Below, piece by piece: positions 41,657-49,987 of a DNA stretch of 64,000 nt. Origin of the DNA: Candidatus Homeothermus arabinoxylanisolvens (lineage in GTDB: Bacteria > Bacteroidota > Bacteroidia > Bacteroidales > Muribaculaceae); assembly GCA_001689405.1 (NCBI GenBank), contig LUJO01000030.1, positions 1-64,000 on the forward strand, written 5' to 3'. Each line of letters opens with the position of its first letter. Positions within the stretch are counted from its first letter, which is position 1. A program made the translations under genes and the position numbers. The notes under the pieces are model-generated. The model did not search any database. It was not told where the DNA came from and worked only from the letters and a program-made list of their open reading frames with translations.

Positions 41657-42430
41657 ATGGAAATAAACGCCGGCATATTCAACGATTTTCTGATTGCTAT
41701 GGCTGCTACGGCCGTAGTCGTTTTCGTGGCGCTTCACTTTGTCGAGGCGGGTTACGGCATGATGTACAACAGGCGATGGGGCCCTGCGATCAACAACCGG
41801 CTCGGCTGGGTGCTCATGGAGGCGCCCGTGTTCATTGCCATGCTGCTGTTGTGGGCGTTCTCGTCGCGACGTACCGACACCGCGCCGGTGGCTATGTTTC
41901 TGCTTTTCGAGCTCCACTACTTTCAGCGGTCATTCATCTTCCCGCTGCTTATAAAGAGCAACGGACGCATGCCCTTGTCTATAATACTCATGGGAGTCAC
42001 TTTCAACGTGCTCAACGCGCTCATGCAGGGCGGATGGATATTCTACATATCGCCCGCCGGCCGTTATCCCGATTCATGGCTGTGGTCATGGCAGTTCATC
42101 GCAGGCACAGCCGTATTTTTCACCGGCATGTACATCAACATCGACAGCGACCGCATCATACGCAATCTCCGGCAGCCCGGCGACACCCGCCACTACATAC
42201 CCCGGGGAGGCATGTTCCGCTACGTCTCGTCGGCCAACTACTTCGGCGAGTTTGTCGAGTGGACAGGCTTCGCCATACTCACATGGTCATGGGCCGGAGC
42301 GGTATTCGCGCTATGGACCTTCGCCAATCTCGCTCCGCGGGCCGGCAAGATACATGAACGCTACACCCGCGAGTTCGGCCGGCAATTCACCTCGCTGCAT
42401 CTGCGGCGCATAATACCGTACATTTATTGA
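41657..42430 (+). CDS. Steroid 5-alpha-reductase homologue (SRD5A family membrane reductase)
   Basis: 257 residues from the ATG at 41657, with six to seven membrane helices. The C-terminal signature is very close to animal SRD5A1: VSSANYFGEFVEWTGFAIL followed by AVFALWTFANLAPRAGKIHE and RYTREF. This region binds NADPH and the 3-keto group in the family. It should reduce the delta-4 double bond of a 3-oxo-delta-4 steroid or bile acid to the 5-alpha product. It heads an operon with an Old-Yellow-Enzyme reductase and two short-chain dehydrogenases, the combination reported for iso-allo-lithocholate formation in gut Bacteroidetes. The promoter lies in a dispersed repeat. Substrate is inferred. 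Confidence 0.88.
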   Translation: MEINAGIFNDFLIAMAATAVVVFVALHFVEAGYGMMYNRRWGPAINNRLGWVLMEAPVFIAMLLLWAFSSRRTDTAPVAMFLLFELHYFQRSFIFPLLIKSNGRMPLSIILMGVTFNVLNALMQGGWIFYISPAGRYPDSWLWSWQFIAGTAVFFTGMYINIDSDRIIRNLRQPGDTRHYIPRGGMFRYVSSANYFGEFVEWTGFAILTWSWAGAVFALWTFANLAPRAGKIHERYTREFGRQFTSLHLRRIIPYIY

Positions 42431-42432
42431 CA

Positions 42433-43662
42433 ATGGATAATAACAAATCAATACTCTTCACCCAAGGCCGCATAGGGCCGGTGACTCTGCGCAACAGGAC
42501 CATACGTTCGGCAGCCTTCGAAGGCATGGCCGACGGAAACAGCCCCACACCCATGCTCAAGGACTACCACGTATCGGTGGCTGAAGGCGGTGTAGGCATG
42601 ACAACGCTCGCCTATGCCTCGGTCACTCGCAACGGACTCTCGTTTCCGAGCCAGCTCTGGATGCGCCCGGCCATCATACCCGGACTGCGCGACATAACCG
42701 ACTCCATACACGCTGCCGGAGCCAAGGCGTCGATACAGCTCGGACACTGCGGCAACATGTCGCACAAGTCTACGGCCGGAGAGACACCCATATCGGCGTC
42801 GGGACGCTTCAACATATACTCGCCGACACCTGTAAGAAAGATGCGCGACGACGAGATAACGGCCATGAGCCGAGCCTTCGGCGAGGCGGTGCGGATGGCC
42901 CGCGACGCGGGCATGGACTGCGTGGAGATACATGCGGGCCACGGCTATCTGATAAGTCAGTTCTTGTCGCCGTACACCAATCATCGCCGCGACCGGTGGG
43001 GAGGCTCGCTCGATAACCGCATGCGCTTCATGCGCATGTGCATGGATGAAGTGATGAAAGCGGCCGGAAGCGACTTGGGAGTGGTGGTAAAGATGAACAT
43101 GCGCGACGGCTTCAAAGGAGGCATGGAGATTGAAGACACCCTCACCGTCGGCCGCGAGCTTGAACGCCTCGGCGCCCATGCGCTCGTGCTGTCGGGCGGT
43201 TTCGTCAGCAAGGCGCCCATGTATGTCATGCGCGGCGAGATGCCCATCGGAGCGCTCACCCATTATATGGATTGCTGGTGGCTGAAATACGGCGTGAAGA
43301 TGTTTGGCCGCATGATGATACCGAGCGTCCCGTACAAGGAGTGCTATTTCCTCGATGACGCCAAGATATTTCGCCGCGAGTTGCGCATGCCTCTCATATA
43401 CGTGGGCGGATGCTCGACCCGGCAGAGTATCGAGCGGGTGCTCGGCGAAGGGTTTGAGTTCGTCCAGATGGGCCGTGCGTTGCTTACCATGCCCGATTTT
43501 GTCAACCGCATGCGCGACGGACTCGAATCATCGGGATGCGAGCATGTCAACTACTGCATAGGCCGCATGTACTCGCGTGAGATGGCGTGTCATAAGTGTG
43601 TCAACGACCTGCCCCTCTCGCTCCAGCGCGAAATCGAGGCCATAAAATCACGTCAGCGATGA
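42433..43662 (+). CDS. Old-Yellow-Enzyme flavin reductase, probable steroid/bile-acid 5-beta-reductase
   Basis: 409 residues from the ATG at 42433, two bases after the upstream stop. A TIM-barrel with NADH:flavin oxidoreductase motifs: SIQLGHCGNMSHKS, VEIHAGHGYLISQFLSPYTN and DRWGGSLDNRMRFM. It lacks the C-terminal iron-sulfur/FAD-binding half of BaiCD-type enzymes (about 660 residues). FMN-dependent reduction of the delta-4 bond of 3-oxo steroids to the 5-beta form fits the context, opposite in stereochemistry to the upstream enzyme. The C-terminal HVNYCIGRMYSREMACHKCV has a Cys cluster of unknown use. Its stop overlaps the next start as ATGA. Confidence 0.85.
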   Translation: MDNNKSILFTQGRIGPVTLRNRTIRSAAFEGMADGNSPTPMLKDYHVSVAEGGVGMTTLAYASVTRNGLSFPSQLWMRPAIIPGLRDITDSIHAAGAKASIQLGHCGNMSHKSTAGETPISASGRFNIYSPTPVRKMRDDEITAMSRAFGEAVRMARDAGMDCVEIHAGHGYLISQFLSPYTNHRRDRWGGSLDNRMRFMRMCMDEVMKAAGSDLGVVVKMNMRDGFKGGMEIEDTLTVGRELERLGAHALVLSGGFVSKAPMYVMRGEMPIGALTHYMDCWWLKYGVKMFGRMMIPSVPYKECYFLDDAKIFRRELRMPLIYVGGCSTRQSIERVLGEGFEFVQMGRALLTMPDFVNRMRDGLESSGCEHVNYCIGRMYSREMACHKCVNDLPLSLQREIEAIKSRQR

Positions 43663-44441
43663 GCATAGCTTTGGTAACGGGGGCTTCGTCGGGCATAGGG
43701 CTTGAATTTTGCCGGCAGCTTGCCGAATTGTCATATGACATTGTTGCTGTCAGCAACAGGCCCGATGACCTTCAACGGTGTGCTGCCGAGATTGAGAATC
43801 GATGGGGAGTCAAGGTGACCGCATACTGCCTCGACCTTGCTTCGGCCGACGCCGCCGGAAAGTTGCTGGCATTTGTAGACGAAAAAGGCCTCATACCTGA
43901 GATTGTAATAAACAATGCCGGCATATTTGATTTCAAGAGAGTGGCTCATATGCCGCCTGCCCGCATTGACGCTTACATCGACCTGCACATGAGGACCATG
44001 ACCCACATATGCCGCTTGTTCGGCGGCTTGATGTCAGGCAATGGCGGCGGACGCATACTTAACATGTCGTCCATGTCGTGCTGGATGCCCATGCCGGGAA
44101 TAGCCATGTACAGTGCCACAAAGGCCTACATAAGGGCATTCTCACGGGCTTTCCGCATAGAGATGAAGGACCGTGACGTATCGGTTACCGTAGCCTGTCC
44201 GGGAGGCATAGCCACTGACCTTTTCGGACTTCCCGAGCGGCTGCAACGGCTCGGCACGAAAGTGGGAGCGCTCTACACGCCGCAGAAGTTTGTGCGCAAG
44301 GCCTTGAAACGGACATTGGCGGGTAAGGCGCAGTATATCAACGGCGTCATGAACCGGCTGGCCATACCGGCCGTGGCCTCCCTGCCCGAGTGGGCACGTG
44401 TACTCATCAGGAAAAAACTCCTTGATAGAATCGACCGATGA
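43659..44441 (+). CDS. Short-chain dehydrogenase, probable hydroxysteroid dehydrogenase
   Basis: 260 residues from the ATG at 43659 (coupled to the upstream stop); the longer in-frame start would lie deep in that gene. NAD(P)-binding TGASSGIG at 7-14, NNAG near 86 (INNAGIFDF), catalytic Ser in NMSSMSC and YSATK near 151. The PGGIATDLF tail suits the 17-beta/3-beta hydroxysteroid dehydrogenase-like group. In this operon it probably interconverts a 3-keto and a 3-hydroxy group on the reduced steroid. Which stereochemistry it makes cannot be read from sequence. Confidence 0.82.
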   Translation: MSIALVTGASSGIGLEFCRQLAELSYDIVAVSNRPDDLQRCAAEIENRWGVKVTAYCLDLASADAAGKLLAFVDEKGLIPEIVINNAGIFDFKRVAHMPPARIDAYIDLHMRTMTHICRLFGGLMSGNGGGRILNMSSMSCWMPMPGIAMYSATKAYIRAFSRAFRIEMKDRDVSVTVACPGGIATDLFGLPERLQRLGTKVGALYTPQKFVRKALKRTLAGKAQYINGVMNRLAIPAVASLPEWARVLIRKKLLDRIDR

Positions 44442-45259
44442 ACACCGAAGGAGTATATATAGTCACCGGTGCTACCGGTGGTATAGGCAGAGCCATAACG
44501 ACAGCGCTCAACGCGCGGGGATGCAAGGTCATACTCGCCTGCCGCGATACCGCCAAAGCCGGGCGTTTTATCAGTGAACTTGACAGTGGCGACACAGACT
44601 GCGATATACTGCGGCTCGACCTGTCGTCGCTGGCGTCGGTACGCGAAGCGGCACATGAAGTCGCCTCGCGGCACTGTAGGATAAACGCTCTCATAAACAA
44701 CGCCGGCACCATGCCCGGAAAACCGAAAGTCACCGTCGACGGGTATGAAGAGGCCACGCAGACCAATTTTATAGCTACTGCCCTTTTTTCACGCCTGCTG
44801 GCTCCGCTCATATCGCCGGGCGGCTCCGTGGTGTTTACGACATCGATGACCCGACACATAGTCCGATTGTGCGATGACTGGCGCGACAGGGCCGTCAACC
44901 GCCACGGACGCTTTACAACCTACGGCCGAAGCAAGCTTATGCTCACGCATTTCGCCCTCGACTTTGCCGATGAGCTTAAGCCGCGCCACATAAGGGTCAA
45001 CTGTTCCGACCCCGGCATAGTGGACTCCTCCATAATAACGATGGGCAACCCTGTCGTCGACTTTTTAAGCGACAGGCTCTTTCGGCCATTTATATCCTCG
45101 CCCGCACAAGGTGCCGGGCCGGTTATGGCCGCTCTCGACAGCAGACTCACAGGATGTATATTCACCCGACGCGGAGCCCGGCCCATTCCCGAGTCCTACC
45201 GCGGCGATCCGCTCCACACACAACCGGCGGCAGTCATCGAAGCCCTCGGCAATACGTGA
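44438..45259 (+). CDS. Short-chain dehydrogenase (retinol-dehydrogenase-like), fourth gene of the operon
   Basis: 273 residues, starting inside the previous stop (ATGA). Cofactor motif TGATGGIG at 8-15, then ACRDTAKAG, INNAGTMPGK near 87 and catalytic YGRSK near 161. ACRD after the second strand indicates preference for NADP. It resembles retinol/steroid dehydrogenases of the RDH11-14 type. The probable role is a second oxidoreduction on the same steroid nucleus, for example at another hydroxyl position, or the opposite 3-epimer. A GC hairpin at 45285-45305 ends the operon. Confidence 0.8.
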   Translation: MNTEGVYIVTGATGGIGRAITTALNARGCKVILACRDTAKAGRFISELDSGDTDCDILRLDLSSLASVREAAHEVASRHCRINALINNAGTMPGKPKVTVDGYEEATQTNFIATALFSRLLAPLISPGGSVVFTTSMTRHIVRLCDDWRDRAVNRHGRFTTYGRSKLMLTHFALDFADELKPRHIRVNCSDPGIVDSSIITMGNPVVDFLSDRLFRPFISSPAQGAGPVMAALDSRLTGCIFTRRGARPIPESYRGDPLHTQPAAVIEALGNT

Positions 45260-45284
45260 TTTCGACAGAATTGTCAAAATACAC

Positions 45285-45305
45285 CCGGCATACAGGGGGT
45301 GCCGG
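45285..45305 (+). terminator. Hairpin after the steroid-reductase operon
   Basis: CCGGCA (45285-45290) pairs with TGCCGG (45300-45305). No T-run follows, so terminator function is uncertain. Confidence 0.35.
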
Positions 45306-45353
45306 TGCCACAAACATAGCCGTCGCTTAACAACCGCGTCTTTACATTGATTC

Positions 45354-45971
45354 TTATATTTCCGCAGCGTTTTGCTGCCGGCCGCCCAGAAACAGTCTGT
45401 CGGCCAACGACGGGTCAAAATGAGGAAATCCCGCGGCAATCTCGGTAGCGCTCAGGCGGCTCTCGTCGCTCTCGGCAAGCAGACGGTCAACCGGTATCAC
45501 CTCCGCAGTCATAGGATTGTAGCGCTCTCCGAGCGACAGATAAAAACCGTGACGGAGCAACTCCTCGGCAAGTTGCGGCTTACCGCGGAAGCCGTGTATG
45601 ATCCACGGCACCGATGGTTTAAGCTCCTTTTTCAACGCTGTTATTTCCTGAAATGCTTTTACGACATGCAGTATTATCGGCAGTCCGTACTCCTCGCCGA
45701 TCACCGCCTGCCGACGAAATATGTCGCTCTGTACGTCAAGCGAAGCGCCTGCAAGCCGGTCAAGTCCGCACTCGCCGACCGCCGTTATGCTTCCGCTCCG
45801 GGCAAGTTCGCGGGTCTCGTCGATATATCTGTCTGCCGACGGCGACAGAGTGTCCCACGGATGCACTCCGGCCGAATATATCATGCCGGGCTGCATGGGA
45901 GTGGCGAAGTCATGATTTATTATGGCTCCGCGGCGCGACGGGTCATGAGTGTGTATGTCGGTAATCTTCAT
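45354..45971 (-). CDS. TatD-like metal-dependent hydrolase
   Basis: 205 residues from the ATG at 45971, overlapping the yidD stop by four bases. Motifs ITDIHTHD, TAVGECGLDR, PIILHVVKAFQE and PWIIHGFRGKPQLA place the metal-binding His, Glu and His of the TatD/DNase family. At about 205 residues it belongs to the short TatD-like branch common in Bacteroidota; full TatD is about 260. A deoxyribonuclease or phosphoesterase role is likely. The C-terminal residues end at LFLGGRQQNAAEI. Confidence 0.85.
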   Translation of the reverse strand: MKITDIHTHDPSRRGAIINHDFATPMQPGMIYSAGVHPWDTLSPSADRYIDETRELARSGSITAVGECGLDRLAGASLDVQSDIFRRQAVIGEEYGLPIILHVVKAFQEITALKKELKPSVPWIIHGFRGKPQLAEELLRHGFYLSLGERYNPMTAEVIPVDRLLAESDESRLSATEIAAGFPHFDPSLADRLFLGGRQQNAAEI

Positions 45972-46192
45972 GGCACGGGGTCGTAGCCGCTTCCTCCCCA
46001 CGGATGACAGCGGCATATGCGTTTCAGAGCAAGCCACAGACCCTTCACCGGGCCGTGTTTACGCAGTGCCTCGACTGCATACTGGCTGCATGTAGGTGTA
46101 TAGCGGCATGCCGGAGGCAGGTGCGGCGATATGGCGCCCTGATAAAAGCGTATGGGCAGTATGAGCAGATTAATCAGCAGACGGCGCATCAT
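45968..46192 (-). CDS. yidD: YidD, membrane protein insertion efficiency factor
   Basis: 74 residues. LPIRFYQGAISPHLPPACRYTPTCSQYAVEAL, seen here as IRFYQGAISPHLPPACRYTP then TCSQYAVEALRKHG, and CRCHPWGGSGYDPVP are the hallmark of YidD. It helps YidC insert inner-membrane proteins. It overlaps rnpA by 23 bases, the usual gene order rnpA-yidD. Confidence 0.93.
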   Translation of the reverse strand: MMRRLLINLLILPIRFYQGAISPHLPPACRYTPTCSQYAVEALRKHGPVKGLWLALKRICRCHPWGGSGYDPVP

Positions 46193-46586
46193 CGGCTTCT
46201 GTTGTTTTGGGGAGAGTGTCGCTTACACGCGACAATATTTTTTTTACCGCGTCCTCTATGCGGCGATAGGGCTGCAGGGTGTCGGCCACGAATATAAACA
46301 CGATGTCAAGCGGAAGTGTGGTTGTGTCGGGGAGCAATGAGCGGTTGAGCCGGTAAGCTTCGCGCACGCGTCTGCGCATAGCCACACGGTCGACCGCATG
46401 ACGCAGCCTTTTTTTAGGCACCGATACAAGAAAGCGGGAGCCTCCGGCCCGGGTGTCGTCGAGCTTCCATACCGCCCTTATAGGAAAAGCCATAACGCCC
46501 GCTATCCCCGGAGTACGGGAAAAGAGGGCGTCTATGGATGTTACGGAGCGTAATTTTTCGCGCTTATATAGACGATACGATGTCAC
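46170..46586 (-). CDS. rnpA: Ribonuclease P protein component
   Basis: 138 residues from a GTG at 46586. I preferred it because it lies four bases after the hemD stop, while the longer TTG start at 46628 would sit inside hemD. YKREKLRSVTSIDALF, RFLVSVPKKRLRHAVDRVAM and RRRVREAYRLNRSLL contain the conserved RNR-type helix (KRLRHAVDRVAMRRRVREAY). It binds RNase P RNA and helps trim tRNA 5' ends. The gene lies between hemD and yidD. Confidence 0.92.
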   Translation of the reverse strand: MTSYRLYKREKLRSVTSIDALFSRTPGIAGVMAFPIRAVWKLDDTRAGGSRFLVSVPKKRLRHAVDRVAMRRRVREAYRLNRSLLPDTTTLPLDIVFIFVADTLQPYRRIEDAVKKILSRVSDTLPKTTEADDAPSAD

Positions 46587-46590
46587 GTCG

Positions 46591-47340
46591 TCAGTTGTTT
46601 TGTGCGTCCTCCTTGAGGAAGAGGTCAAGAGCGGCAGTCATCGAAGGAGCTTTTACCGAGGGAGCTTCCATGTCAAGGCGCAGTCCCGCGTTGCGTACGG
46701 CTTGGGCCGTTGTCGAGCCGAAGCAGCCTATCTTGATTTCGTCCTGCTTGAACTTGGGGAAGTTTTTAAGCAGCGAGTCAATACCCGACGGGCTGAAGAA
46801 GAGTAGCATGTCGTAATCAAACGGTTCATCGGGGCCGAAGTCGTTGCTGACCGTGCGGTACATCACCGCCTTCGTATAGTTGATGTTGTTGTGGTCGAGT
46901 ATGTTGAGGTCCTCTTTGTGAACGTTGCTTACGGCATACAGATAGCGTTCCTTATTGTGTTTCAGCAGATAAGGCAGAAGGTCGTCAAGCTTGCCGGTGT
47001 TGACAAAGAATATCTTGCGTTTACGATACACTATATATTTCTGAAGATAGTTGGCTATTGCCTCGGTAGTACAGAAATATTTCATGGTATCGGGTACGGT
47101 GTAGCGCATTTCCTCGCAGAGACGGAAAAAATGGTCTACGGCAGTGCGTGCGGTAAAGATTATCGCAGTGAAGTCAGGAATAGATATTCGGGATTGACGA
47201 AATTCTTTAGCGCTCAAGCCCTCAACCTTTATAAAAGGACGAAATTCAATCTCGACACCGTATTTTTCCGCAATTTCGTAGTAGGGCGATTTTTCTGATG
47301 TAGGTTTCGGCTGCGAAACAAGTACTTTTTTAACTTTCAC
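46591..47340 (-). CDS. hemD: Uroporphyrinogen-III synthase
   Basis: 249 residues. VKKVLVSQPKPTSEKSPYYE, IIFTARTAVDHFFRLCEEMR, YFCTTEAIANYLQKYI, LLFFSPSGIDSLLKNFPKF and IGCFGSTTAQAVRNAGLRLD follow the bilobed HemD fold. It closes hydroxymethylbilane to uroporphyrinogen III for haem and corrinoid synthesis. In Bacteroidales hemD lies next to a DUF4271 gene and rnpA, as here. Confidence 0.9.
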   Translation of the reverse strand: MKVKKVLVSQPKPTSEKSPYYEIAEKYGVEIEFRPFIKVEGLSAKEFRQSRISIPDFTAIIFTARTAVDHFFRLCEEMRYTVPDTMKYFCTTEAIANYLQKYIVYRKRKIFFVNTGKLDDLLPYLLKHNKERYLYAVSNVHKEDLNILDHNNINYTKAVMYRTVSNDFGPDEPFDYDMLLFFSPSGIDSLLKNFPKFKQDEIKIGCFGSTTAQAVRNAGLRLDMEAPSVKAPSMTAALDLFLKEDAQNN

Positions 47341-47362
47341 TCTATGAAAAACTTGTGTAAGA

Positions 47363-48151
47363 TTAGCTAATTAAAATACGACAAAGTGAAAATATGCCGT
47401 TTAATACCAACAAAGCCGGTATGATTTCCACGGTGCAAAGGTACAAAATAAAATAAAGCAACGTCGAAAAATTGTGGTAAAAAATTCTAAAACCCTTATA
47501 AATGAATATAATCCGTGCACATAAATATAACAATATGCTCGTACATAGCAACGCTTCGGTTAAGGACGGATAGAAAAGCACCGACATGGCCGGAAGAAGC
47601 AGACAGAAGCCGAGAAGGGTCTGCGACGAGTTAAAGCCGCTAAGCAACTGATCGGATTGTTTAGGCTCGGCAAAGACGTAGCCGATGACCTTATAGGCCG
47701 CCACCTGAAGAAAATAATACACAAAGGTCACGCCGATAAAAGCGCTCGCCACCACGGCGGCTTTAGCCGGAGGTACATAAAGCCCCAGCAGCGGCATTCC
47801 CGCAAGAAGAAGTATTGACTCGCACACACACAGCTGTATGATGAGAGCGCCCATTATACGGGTCTCGTTGACCGTACGCTCGTCGAAGAGCGTGGACCGC
47901 CGGCGCAGGCTCCACATGTCGTTGAACAGGGTCTTCAGAAAGCGCGAGTACTGGCGTATGTTGAATATCACAATCAGCATCATGGCTATGATGATGCACA
48001 GCAGCCCGGAGTTATAGCCGAGAAGTTCGGGCCGTGGCTCGAGAGGCAGCCCGGAGGCATAGGCGGTGACGGCATTGTTTATGCCGGCGGCGTCGACTTC
48101 AAGCGGAGCCTGAAATGAATGACACAGTTTTATTGACGCTACGACTGCCAT
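47363..48151 (-). CDS. DUF4271 membrane protein
   Basis: 262 residues, with about six to seven membrane helices (LLCIIIAMMLIVIFNIRQY; ALIIQLCVCESILLLAGMPLLGLY; VVASAFIGVTFVYYFLQVAAY; LLGFCLLLPAMSVLFYPSL and more). The conserved order helix-FNIRQYSRFLKTLFND and FRIFYHNFSTLLYFILYLCTVEI identify DUF4271. Function unknown; its constant pairing with hemD in the order hints at a membrane role tied to haem or to envelope biogenesis. It sits 22 bases upstream of hemD. Confidence 0.88.
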   Translation of the reverse strand: MAVVASIKLCHSFQAPLEVDAAGINNAVTAYASGLPLEPRPELLGYNSGLLCIIIAMMLIVIFNIRQYSRFLKTLFNDMWSLRRRSTLFDERTVNETRIMGALIIQLCVCESILLLAGMPLLGLYVPPAKAAVVASAFIGVTFVYYFLQVAAYKVIGYVFAEPKQSDQLLSGFNSSQTLLGFCLLLPAMSVLFYPSLTEALLCTSILLYLCARIIFIYKGFRIFYHNFSTLLYFILYLCTVEIIPALLVLNGIFSLCRILIS

Positions 48152-48158
48152 CGGTTAA

Positions 48159-48728
48159 TCAGTATTTCTCCCCGCCGTCGTATGCCGTCAGGCGGTCCAA
48201 CGCCGCTTTTACGGCCTCCTCGGGAGTGTCGGCCACGCTCCATAAGCCGTGGGCGCGCATGAAGTGCTCGTCGTCAGTGTGACGAAGATGGGCGAGCAGC
48301 ATGTCGTAGAACCCGTAAGCGTTGCCTATCACGACATTGCCCTCGTAAAGACCGAGCTGGCGCCATGTTATTATCTCGAACAGCTCGTCGAGTGTGCCCA
48401 CTCCGCCGGGAAGCGCTATGGCCCCGCACGACAGGTCGGCCATGGTCTTCTTGCGCTCGTGCATCGAAGCGGTGGTCAGTGTGGTGTCAAGTCCCGGATG
48501 ATTCCATCCGCGCTTTATCATGAACTCCGGAAGTACGCCTATGGTCTTGCCGCCCGCTTCTATGGCGCCGTCTATCGCTGCGGCCATAAGCCCGCCGCGT
48601 CCTCCTCCGCTTATAAGCGTGTGGCCGCTCAAGGCTATGGCGCGCCCCGTGGCGCGGGCCCACTCCATATAGCGTGGTGCGACATCGGAACTCGACGCGC
48701 CGTATATGACTATACCGTTTTTGTCCAT
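48159..48728 (-). CDS. LOG-family nucleotide 5'-monophosphate phosphoribohydrolase
   Basis: 189 residues. The diagnostic motifs LISGGGRGGLMAAAIDGAIEAGG and ALPGGVGTLDELFEIITWRQLG (the PGGxGTxxE box) are both present. It hydrolyses nucleoside monophosphates to base and ribose 5-phosphate, as in the Lonely Guy family (TIGR00730). It lies eight bases before the DUF4271 gene and six after riboflavin synthase. Confidence 0.92.
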   Translation of the reverse strand: MDKNGIVIYGASSSDVAPRYMEWARATGRAIALSGHTLISGGGRGGLMAAAIDGAIEAGGKTIGVLPEFMIKRGWNHPGLDTTLTTASMHERKKTMADLSCGAIALPGGVGTLDELFEIITWRQLGLYEGNVVIGNAYGFYDMLLAHLRHTDDEHFMRAHGLWSVADTPEEAVKAALDRLTAYDGGEKY

Positions 48729-48734
48729 TGCGGC

Positions 48735-49340
48735 TTATTGTACCTCCATTAGACGGGCAAGGTACTTGCCTATGATGTCAAACTCAAGATTCACGCGGCT
48801 TCCGGCCTTTATGCAGTGAAAGTTGGTATGCTCGAATGTATAGGGTATTATGGCCACACGAAATGAGTCAGGCTCCGAGTCACACACCGTGAGGCTCACC
48901 CCGTTGACCGTTACGGAACCCTTCTCGACCGTCACGTAGCCGCGGCGTGCGAGAGCCTTGTCGGCCGTGTAGCGGAAGCGGAAATATGTACTGCCGTCTA
49001 CCTCGCGTACTTCGTCGCATACGGCCGTACAATCGACATGTCCCTGCACTATGTGTCCGTCAAGACGTCCGTTCATCATCATGCTGCGCTCGACGTTGAC
49101 AAGGTCGCCGGGTTTAAGATCGCCGAGATTGCTGCGGTCAAGCGTCTCCTGTATGGCGGTCACGGTATAGGTGTTGTCGCCCGGGAGCGACACTACCGTC
49201 AGACACACCCCGTTGTGCGATATCGACTGGTCGATTTTCAGCTCGTCGACAAACGAGCATGTGAGCGTAAGGTGCACATTGCCGCCGTCGCGCTCAACGG
49301 CCGTCACCCGAGCCGCTTCCTCTACTATTCCTGAAAACAT
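48735..49340 (-). CDS. ribE: Riboflavin synthase, alpha subunit
   Basis: 201 residues. MFSGIVEEAARV and the duplicated lumazine-binding domains (SISHNGVCLTVVSLPGD ... GHIVQGHVDCTA; SVTVNGVSLTVCDSEPDSF) are plain. It dismutates two 6,7-dimethyl-8-ribityllumazine molecules to riboflavin. A -7 box lies 26 bases upstream, so it heads the minus-strand run into the LOG and DUF4271 genes. Confidence 0.94.
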   Translation of the reverse strand: MFSGIVEEAARVTAVERDGGNVHLTLTCSFVDELKIDQSISHNGVCLTVVSLPGDNTYTVTAIQETLDRSNLGDLKPGDLVNVERSMMMNGRLDGHIVQGHVDCTAVCDEVREVDGSTYFRFRYTADKALARRGYVTVEKGSVTVNGVSLTVCDSEPDSFRVAIIPYTFEHTNFHCIKAGSRVNLEFDIIGKYLARLMEVQ

Positions 49341-49365
49341 AATTGCGTTTGATAGTTTTATAGCG

Positions 49366-49373
49366 CAAAGATA
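49366..49373 (-). promoter_or_regulatory. Riboflavin synthase -7 promoter element (TATCTTTG)
   Basis: On the minus strand TATCTTTG matches TAnnTTTG and gives a leader of about 20 nt. No FMN riboswitch fits in this space. Confidence 0.6.
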
Positions 49374-49474
49374 CGAAATATACTAATCTAATCCAACCTG
49401 CATAACGACGGCTGTCGATTCAGAGAGTGTTGACGATTGTTGTTATATTCCCTCCGAATAGCTATATTCGCGTC

Positions 49475-49963
49475 ATGATATTGCTGTGGATATCGATAGG
49501 ACCGGTCGAGACCTGCGTGCTGCTGCTCATAGCGGCGGCTGCGGTTGTGGCCTTGTCGGTGCGTCCTCCGTCGGTGACTCCCGTAGAGGAGTTTTACTAC
49601 GCGGGCGAACTTGTACGCGGCACCGGCGACGGACAACCCTCACCGATGCTTGTCGTCGAGTCCTGTAACGGCGCGACGGTATGGCGGCGGTGCGGCTTTG
49701 ACCGACAGCCGTCGGCCGACATAGAGGCCGTAAGCATAGCCGTAACATTGCACGGCACCGAAGTCACTGTCGAGGAACGCATTGTCACCGCCCGCTGTCC
49801 GTCGGTCGACGACAGCGTGGTCACGGCCCTGTTCCGCCCCGACTGCTTCGTTGCCGGGCGCACCTATCGGGTACGTTACAACTCCTCGGCGCTGAGCCGC
49901 TCAGTCACTTTCACATTCGTAGCCGGCGGCGGGGCCGTCACTCACCTGCCCCTCCGCCACTGA
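49475..49963 (+). CDS. Unknown single-pass membrane-anchored protein
   Basis: 162 residues from the ATG at 49475. An N-terminal hydrophobic helix (VETCVLLLIAAAAVVALSV) is followed by a strand-rich domain (FYYAGELVRGTGDG; AVSIAVTLHGTEVTVEERI; RTYRVRYNSSALSRSVTFTF). I do not recognise it. The pattern suits a small Ig-like periplasmic domain anchored in the inner membrane. An alternative GTG at 49427 would add 16 residues; the ATG lies 11 bases after a weak -7-like TATATTCG. It stands alone between ribE and metY, and its 3' end is 25 bases from the convergent metY stop. Confidence 0.55.
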   Translation: MILLWISIGPVETCVLLLIAAAAVVALSVRPPSVTPVEEFYYAGELVRGTGDGQPSPMLVVESCNGATVWRRCGFDRQPSADIEAVSIAVTLHGTEVTVEERIVTARCPSVDDSVVTALFRPDCFVAGRTYRVRYNSSALSRSVTFTFVAGGGAVTHLPLRH

Positions 49964-49987
49964 CGTCCGGTCCGGCTCCCTGATCAG

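Noticed and set aside
48735..49380. FMN riboswitch ahead of riboflavin synthase
   Set aside because: The promoter box is only 26 bases from the start codon; an FMN aptamer needs well over 100 bases.
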